A stretch of 9,561 nt of DNA. Source: IDS-8 sp964424805 (lineage in GTDB: Bacteria > Pseudomonadota > Gammaproteobacteria > Steroidobacterales > Woeseiaceae). Positions 5,740 to 9,561 of this stretch are shown here, one piece after another. The stretch is from NCBI GenBank assembly GCA_964424805.1, contig CAYRKH010000106.1:1-9561 (forward strand), given 5' to 3'. Position numbers and translations under genes: made by a program. Position 1 is the first letter of the stretch. The number at the start of each line of letters is the position of its first letter. The notes beneath the pieces were generated by a model. That model searched no databases. It had not been told where the DNA came from and saw nothing but the letters and a program-made list of their open reading frames with translations.

Positions 5740-6591
5740 GTGGGACCTGAAAGCATGAACTCCGAACCCGGCAGAATCAGGCGCAGCGGCATTTTCCTGC
5801 TGCCCAACCTGTTGACGACGGCGGCGCTGTTTGCCGGCTTTTATTCCATCGTGGCCGCCGTCGACGGCCGCTTCCAGACCGCGGGCGCGGCCATTTTCGT
5901 TGCCATGGTGCTCGACGCGCTCGACGGCCGGGTAGCGCGACTTACCCGGACCTCGTCGCAGTTCGGCAAGGAATACGACAGCCTCTCGGACATGGTGTCG
6001 TTCGGCCTCGCGCCGGCGATCGTGGTCTACCAGTGGGGCGTTGCCCGGCTCGCGGAATGGAACGTCGCGTGGGGGCGGCTCGGCTGGCTGGTCGCGTTCC
6101 TGTTCGCCGTCGCCGCGGCGCTGCGCCTGGCCCGATTCAATTCGCAGGCCTCGAACGCCGACCGCCGCTTTTTCGTCGGCCTGCCCAGCCCTTCGGCAGC
6201 GGGACTGGTGGCGGCGTTCGTGTGGCTGAGCAGCAAGTTCGACGTCACGGGGCTCGCCGGGCTGGCCGGTGCCTTCACCGTGACCGCGATCGCGGGCGCG
6301 CTGATGGTCTCGAATTTTCACTACTACAGCTTCAAGGAGGTCAACTTCGCCCGCCGCGTCCCGTTCACGTGGCTGCTGGTAATTCCGCTGATCTTCATGT
6401 TCATCTCGCTCGAGCCGCCGGTCGTGTTCCTGCTGCTGTTCGGCACCTACGCGGTGTCGGGGCCCGCGTACTGGTTCTGGCGCCTGCGGCGGCGGCGGGC
6501 GCGGCACGCGCGCGCGCCCGCGGCGCGTGGCGCGGACGCGGAAGGACAAGCGCCGCCCGCCCACCGGGAGCAGCACGACGATGTTGGCTGA
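5740..6591 (+). CDS. pssA: CDP-diacylglycerol--serine O-phosphatidyltransferase
   Basis: An integral membrane enzyme of the CDP-alcohol phosphatidyltransferase family. It joins CDP-diacylglycerol and L-serine to make phosphatidylserine, releasing CMP. The family signature is complete: Asp59, Asp62-Gly63, Ala66-Arg67, Gly76, Asp80 and Asp84, i.e. DxxDGxxARx8Gx3Dx3D. LPNLLTTAALFAGFYSI (21-37), ALRLARFN (127-134) and GLPSPSAAG (147-155) are typical of the membrane (type II) PssA class rather than the peripheral E. coli type. Several hydrophobic segments follow, to about 246, then a cytosolic Arg/Ala-rich tail of about 35 residues. The start may be GTG 5740 or ATG 5755; neither has a strong ribosome site, and 5755 keeps all conserved parts. 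It overlaps the next gene by 11 bp. Confidence 0.94.
   Translation: MGPESMNSEPGRIRRSGIFLLPNLLTTAALFAGFYSIVAAVDGRFQTAGAAIFVAMVLDALDGRVARLTRTSSQFGKEYDSLSDMVSFGLAPAIVVYQWGVARLAEWNVAWGRLGWLVAFLFAVAAALRLARFNSQASNADRRFFVGLPSPSAAGLVAAFVWLSSKFDVTGLAGLAGAFTVTAIAGALMVSNFHYYSFKEVNFARRVPFTWLLVIPLIFMFISLEPPVVFLLLFGTYAVSGPAYWFWRLRRRRARHARAPAARGADAEGQAPPAHREQHDDVG
6566..6570 (+). promoter_or_regulatory. Ribosome binding site of the uracil-DNA glycosylase gene
   Basis: GGGAG ends 10 nt before the ATG at 6581, inside the 3' end of pssA. It favours ATG 6581 over the in-frame GTG at 6527. Confidence 0.55.
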
Positions 6592-7333
6592 CGCGGCGCG
6601 ACTCGCGTACCTGGAGGCGCTGGGGATCGACGTCTACTGCCTGCGGCAGCGGGTGGAGGAGGAAGCCCGCGACGCCGGCACGACGGGCGCGGAGGCGCCG
6701 CAAGCCGAGCTCACGCCCCCGCCGCCGGCCGAGCTCACGTCCCCGCCGCGCGATACGCTCGAGGCCTCTTCGCTCGACTGGCCGTCGCTGCGGCAGGCGG
6801 TATCGGTCTGCACCCGCTGCCGCCTCCACGAGACGCGCACGCAGACGGTGTTCGGCGTCGGCAGCGTCGAAGCTGACTGGATGATCGTCGGCGAGGCGCC
6901 CGGTGCCGAAGAGGACCGCCGCGGCGAGCCGTTCGTGGGGCGCGCCGGCCAGCTTCTCGACCAGATGCTGCGCGCGGTCGGCCTCGGCCGTGATAGGGTA
7001 TTCATTGCGAACATCCTGAAGTGCAGGCCGCCCGGCAACCGCGACCCGTCCGCCGAGGAGGCGCAAGCCTGCCGCGGTTGGCTCGACCGGCAGATTGCGC
7101 TCATCGAGCCGCGCCTGATCCTGGCGGTGGGCCGCGTCGCCGCGCAAGCGCTTCTGGGAAGCGACGCGCCGCTCGGCCGGCTTCGCGGCCAGGTACACAC
7201 GTTGAGGAACACGGAGATCCCGGTGATCGTGACCTATCACCCTGCGTACCTGCTGCGCAGCCCGACGCAGAAGCGCAAGGCCTGGGCCGATCTCTGCCTC
7301 GCCCGGCGGGAGGCGGCAGAACGATCGACATGA
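6581..7333 (+). CDS. Family 4 uracil-DNA glycosylase with psi-like N-terminal segment
   Basis: A 250-residue protein. Residues about 67-250 form an iron-sulfur (family 4) uracil-DNA glycosylase, which excises uracil from DNA to start base excision repair. Cys77, Cys80, Cys148 and Cys164 fit the 4Fe-4S ligands. GEAPGAEED (104-112) is the active-site motif, followed by GEPFVGRAGQLLD, NILKCRPPGNRDP (144-156) and the YHPAYLLR motif (219-226). Ahead of it lie a short conserved-looking segment (7-22, RLAYLEALGIDVYCLR) and a flexible linker (about 25-66) rich in Glu, Ala and Pro. The N-terminal segment resembles the start of DNA polymerase III psi (HolD). The ATG overlaps pssA by 11 bp and has a GGGAG site; the stop overlaps rimI as ATGA. 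I am sure of the glycosylase domain; the role of the N-terminus is inference. Confidence 0.94.
   Translation: MLADAARLAYLEALGIDVYCLRQRVEEEARDAGTTGAEAPQAELTPPPPAELTSPPRDTLEASSLDWPSLRQAVSVCTRCRLHETRTQTVFGVGSVEADWMIVGEAPGAEEDRRGEPFVGRAGQLLDQMLRAVGLGRDRVFIANILKCRPPGNRDPSAEEAQACRGWLDRQIALIEPRLILAVGRVAAQALLGSDAPLGRLRGQVHTLRNTEIPVIVTYHPAYLLRSPTQKRKAWADLCLARREAAERST
6704..6751 (+). repeat. 24-bp imperfect tandem duplication in the glycosylase linker
   Basis: Two adjacent 24-bp units (6704-6727 and 6728-6751) both begin GCCGAGCTCACG and encode AELTPPPP and AELTSPPR. The repeat keeps the frame and lies in the proline-rich linker, where length change is probably tolerated. Confidence 0.8.
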
Positions 7334-7803
7334 TTCGGCCGCTCCAGCACGTCCCCGTGAGCACGCGCACGATGGTGCACGACGACCTGCCGCAGGTGTC
7401 GGACATCGAGCGGCGCTCCTACGACTTTCCCTGGAGCCACGGCGTATTCCGCGACTGCCTGCTCGCGGGCTACAGCTGCCTGGTGCTCGAGCGGGCCCGG
7501 CGGGTAGCGGGCTACGCGATTCTTTCGATCGCGGCGGGCGAGGCGCACGTGCTGAACCTGTGCGTCGACCCGGACTACCGCAGCCAGGGCTACGGCGACC
7601 GGCTGCTGGACGAGATCCTGAACCGGGCGCGCCAGGCCGGCGTGGAGGAGGTGTTCCTGGAAGTCCGGCCATCGAACGTGAACGCGCTGTCGCTGTACCG
7701 GAAGAAAGGCTTCCGGCAGGTCGCGAGCAGGCGCGCTTATTACCAGGCGAAAGAGGGCCGCGAGGACGCCGCGGTCCTGTCACTGGTCTTGAAGCCGCGC
7801 TGA
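7330..7803 (+). CDS. rimI: Ribosomal protein alanine N-acetyltransferase
   Basis: A 157-residue GNAT acetyltransferase; E. coli RimI has 148. RimI acetylates the N-terminal alanine of ribosomal protein S18 using acetyl-CoA. The acetyl-CoA loop is RSQGYG (84-89), preceded by LNLCVDPDYR. LEVRPSNVNALSLYRKKGF (110-128) is the family core, with Glu111 and Tyr123 at the positions of the E. coli general base and acid. DIERRSYDFPWS (25-36) matches the RimI N-terminal pattern. The ATG overlaps the glycosylase stop as ATGA, so translation is probably coupled; a GGGAGG lies 16 nt upstream, rather far. A GTG at 7357 would trim nine residues but has no ribosome site. rimI next to prfC recalls E. coli holD-rimI-yjjG-prfC; no yjjG is present here. 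Confidence 0.93.
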   Translation: MIRPLQHVPVSTRTMVHDDLPQVSDIERRSYDFPWSHGVFRDCLLAGYSCLVLERARRVAGYAILSIAAGEAHVLNLCVDPDYRSQGYGDRLLDEILNRARQAGVEEVFLEVRPSNVNALSLYRKKGFRQVASRRAYYQAKEGREDAAVLSLVLKPR

Positions 7804-7817
7804 CGCGGCTATATCTT
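7789..7817 (+). promoter_or_regulatory. Candidate internal promoter for prfC
   Basis: TTGAAG (7789-7794) and TATCTT (7812-7817) are separated by 17 nt, each matching four of six consensus positions. If used, transcription starts near 7824 and prfC gets its own short leader of about 32 nt. Confidence 0.25.
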
Positions 7818-7818
7818 C

Positions 7819-7839
7819 CCCGCCCATCTTTCCGGCGGG
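7819..7839 (+). other. GC-rich hairpin between rimI and prfC
   Basis: CCCGCC (7819-7824) can pair with GGCGGG (7834-7839) around a 9-nt loop, followed by CTTTC. The tail is short of T, so it is at best a weak terminator; it could be an attenuator or simply a leader stem before prfC. It ends 16 nt before the prfC start. Confidence 0.4.
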
Positions 7840-7855
7840 CTTTCGAAACATACCC

Positions 7856-9466
7856 ATGGCAGCACCTGGACAACTCGTTGATCGCCGCAACTCGCTGGCC
7901 GCGGAAATCGGCCGGCGGCGCACCTTTGCGATCATCTCGCACCCGGATGCCGGCAAGACGACACTGACGGAAAAGCTGCTGCTGTACGGCGGTGCGATCC
8001 AGCTCGCCGGCACGGTGAAAGGCCGCAAGGCGCGTCGCCATGCCACCTCCGACTGGATGCAGCTCGAGCAGGAACGCGGTATCTCCGTGACCTCCTCGGT
8101 CATGCAGTTTCCCTACCGTGACCGCCTGGTGAACCTGCTGGATACCCCGGGCCACGAGGACTTCTCCGAAGACACCTACCGCACGCTCACCGCCGTGGAT
8201 TCGGCGCTGATGGTGATCGACTGCGCGAAAGGCGTCGAGCAGCGCACGATCAAGCTGATGGAGGTGTGCCGCCTGCGCGATACGCCGATCATGACGTTCA
8301 TCAACAAGCTCGATCGCGAGGGCCGGGAACCCATCGAGCTTCTGGACGAGATCGAGTCCGTGCTCGGCATCCAGTGCTCGCCCGTGACCTGGCCGATCGG
8401 CATGGGCACTCGCCTGAAGGGCGTCTATCACCTGCTCGAAGACCGCATTTATCTCTACTCCAGCGCCGGCCACGAAAAAGCTTCGAGTATCCGGACGGTG
8501 GAAGGGCTGGCCTCGCCCGAGGCGGAGGCGGTGCTCGGCGGCCACGCCGCGGAGTTTCGCGAGGAGATCGAGCTGGTAAAAGGCGCGTGCCCTCCGCAGA
8601 GCGTCGAGGACTACCTGGCCGGACGCCAGACGCCGGTATTCTTCGGTTCGGCCATCAGCAACTTCGGTGTCAAGGAGCTGCTGGACGAGTTCGTCGAGCA
8701 CGCGCCGGCACCGCGCCCGCGCGCCACCGAAACACGCGAGGTCGTGCCGGACGAAAACGCGCTCACCGGGTTCGTCTTCAAGATCCAGGCGAACATGGAC
8801 CCGGCTCACCGCGACCGCATCGCGTTCATGCGGCTGTGCTCGGGTGAGTATCGAAAAGGCATGAAGCTGACCCAGGTGCGCACCGGCAAGACCCTGAAAG
8901 TGGCCGACGCCATTACGTTCATGGCGGCGGACCGGCAGCACACCGAGTCGGCGTTCGCGGGCGACATCATCGGTCTCCACAACCACGGCACCATCAACAT
9001 CGGCGACAGCTTTTCCGAAGGCGAGAGCCTGAGATTCGCCGGTGTGCCGAGCTTTGCGCCGGAAATTTTCCGGCGTGCAATCCTCAAGGATCCGCTGCGG
9101 CTGAAAGCGCTGCAGAAAGGGCTGGCACAGCTCTGCGAGGAGGGTGCCACGCAGCTCTTCAAGCCGCTGCGCAACAACGACCTGATCCTGGGTGCGGTGG
9201 GGCCGCTGCAGTTCGACGTCGTCGCACACCGGCTGCGCGACGAGTACAACGTCGACTGCCAGTTCGAAGCGGTGAACGTCGCGACGGCGCGCTGGGTGGA
9301 ATGCAGCGATGAGCGCAAGCTCGAGGAGTTTCGGCGCAAGGCCCACGACAACCTGGGGCTGGACCACAGCGGCAGCCTGGTCTACATCGCGCCGACCCGG
9401 GTCAACCTCAACCTGACGGAGGAACGCTGGCCGGAAATCAGCTTCCGGAAAACGCGCGAGCTTTGA
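7856..9466 (+). CDS. prfC: Peptide chain release factor 3
   Basis: A 536-residue translational GTPase; E. coli RF3 has 529. RF3 releases RF1 or RF2 from the ribosome after peptide release. G1 is HPDAGKTT (29-36), the switch I threonine region is RGISVTSSV (74-82), G3 is DTPGHEDF (96-103) and G4 is NKLD (150-153). The RF3 hallmarks FSEDTYRTLTAVDSALMVID, GFVFKIQANMDPAHRDR and LQFDVVAHRLRDEYNVD are all present, which separates it from EF-G. The sequence is highly similar to E. coli PrfC from end to end. No convincing Shine-Dalgarno precedes the ATG, and no other ATG or GTG lies before the G1 motif, so the start is secure despite that. It lies 52 bp after rimI and is followed by a REP-like palindrome. 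Confidence 0.98.
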   Translation: MAAPGQLVDRRNSLAAEIGRRRTFAIISHPDAGKTTLTEKLLLYGGAIQLAGTVKGRKARRHATSDWMQLEQERGISVTSSVMQFPYRDRLVNLLDTPGHEDFSEDTYRTLTAVDSALMVIDCAKGVEQRTIKLMEVCRLRDTPIMTFINKLDREGREPIELLDEIESVLGIQCSPVTWPIGMGTRLKGVYHLLEDRIYLYSSAGHEKASSIRTVEGLASPEAEAVLGGHAAEFREEIELVKGACPPQSVEDYLAGRQTPVFFGSAISNFGVKELLDEFVEHAPAPRPRATETREVVPDENALTGFVFKIQANMDPAHRDRIAFMRLCSGEYRKGMKLTQVRTGKTLKVADAITFMAADRQHTESAFAGDIIGLHNHGTINIGDSFSEGESLRFAGVPSFAPEIFRRAILKDPLRLKALQKGLAQLCEEGATQLFKPLRNNDLILGAVGPLQFDVVAHRLRDEYNVDCQFEAVNVATARWVECSDERKLEEFRRKAHDNLGLDHSGSLVYIAPTRVNLNLTEERWPEISFRKTREL

Positions 9467-9503
9467 TCGCTGTGGCCGTGCTTCGATCATCGCCTCCTTA
9501 TGG

Positions 9504-9561
9504 TGTAGGAGCGCGCATTGCGCGCGAGGCCCCGATTGGCCGCCGGGGCATCGCGCGCAAT
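9504..9561. repeat. REP/REPIN-like palindromic repeat, cut by the window end
   Basis: The segment begins TGTAGGAGCGCGCATTGCGC, like the TGTAGGAGCG...CGCGA repeats scattered between genes in Pseudomonas and Xanthomonadaceae. It contains an inner hairpin (GCGCGC 9511-9516 with GCGCGC 9520-9525). A longer inverted repeat has arms 9517-9534 and 9544-9561, with 17 of 18 positions pairing around a 9-nt loop. The right arm reaches the last base, so a mirrored GCGCGCTCCTAC is expected just outside. It may also protect the prfC transcript end. Confidence 0.65.

Noticed and set aside
7021..7329. Upstream extension of the rimI frame into the glycosylase gene
   Set aside because: It is a shifted reading of the glycosylase; the ATGA overlap at 7330 gives a normal RimI N-terminus.
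6401..9490. A 1029-codon open frame on the minus strand across pssA, the glycosylase, rimI and prfC
   Set aside because: It is antisense to four confidently identified genes, shows no known domain, and is rich in Arg, Ala and Gly as expected for the opposite frame of GC-rich coding DNA.
1..9561. CRISPR array, tRNA or rRNA gene, or insertion sequence
   Set aside because: No regularly spaced repeats, tRNA cloverleaf-like segments, rRNA-like stretches or transposase frames were seen; nearly all bases are covered by housekeeping genes.

Overview
The window is GC-rich chromosomal DNA in which third codon positions are strongly biased to G or C. It most likely comes from a gammaproteobacterium. 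Three observations support this: rimI precedes prfC, as in E. coli; a wrbA-arsC pair lies near proS, an arrangement I recall from Pseudomonas (PA0949-PA0956 area); and a palindrome resembling the REP sequences of Pseudomonas and Xanthomonadaceae closes the window. The genus cannot be read from the sequence. The content is mostly core housekeeping genes. No phage, transposon, CRISPR or RNA gene was seen.

Layout. (1) Bases 1-1207, + strand: the 3' end of one peptide-type ABC ATPase gene, then a complete second ATPase gene (DppF/OppF type) that overlaps it by 4 bp. (2) Bases 1217-2178, - strand: a translationally coupled arsC-wrbA pair, convergent with the ABC genes. (3) Bases 2179-2349: a divergent intergenic region with a candidate promoter in each direction and a terminator-like hairpin between them. 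(4) Bases 2350-2688, + strand: a small DUF4398-type lipoprotein, possibly translated from a leaderless mRNA. (5) Bases 2702-5000, - strand: proS followed by a small periplasmic lytic transglycosylase gene. (6) Bases 5117-7803, + strand: a compact run of a phosphatidylserine decarboxylase-like gene, pssA, a family 4 uracil-DNA glycosylase gene and rimI, with the last three overlapping. (7) prfC follows after a 51-bp gap. (8) A REP-like palindrome begins 38 bp after prfC and is cut by the window end.

Two observations stand out. The family 4 uracil-DNA glycosylase has an N-terminal segment resembling the clamp-loader-binding tail of the DNA polymerase III psi subunit (HolD), then a proline-rich linker, and its gene sits directly upstream of rimI, where holD sits in E. 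coli. This suggests a repair enzyme tethered to the replisome. Second, the protein paired with PssA has a phosphatidylserine decarboxylase-like layout but lacks the Gly-Ser self-cleavage site and the conserved His, so it may be a non-catalytic partner of phosphatidylserine synthesis. Both rest on alignments from memory and need database checks.
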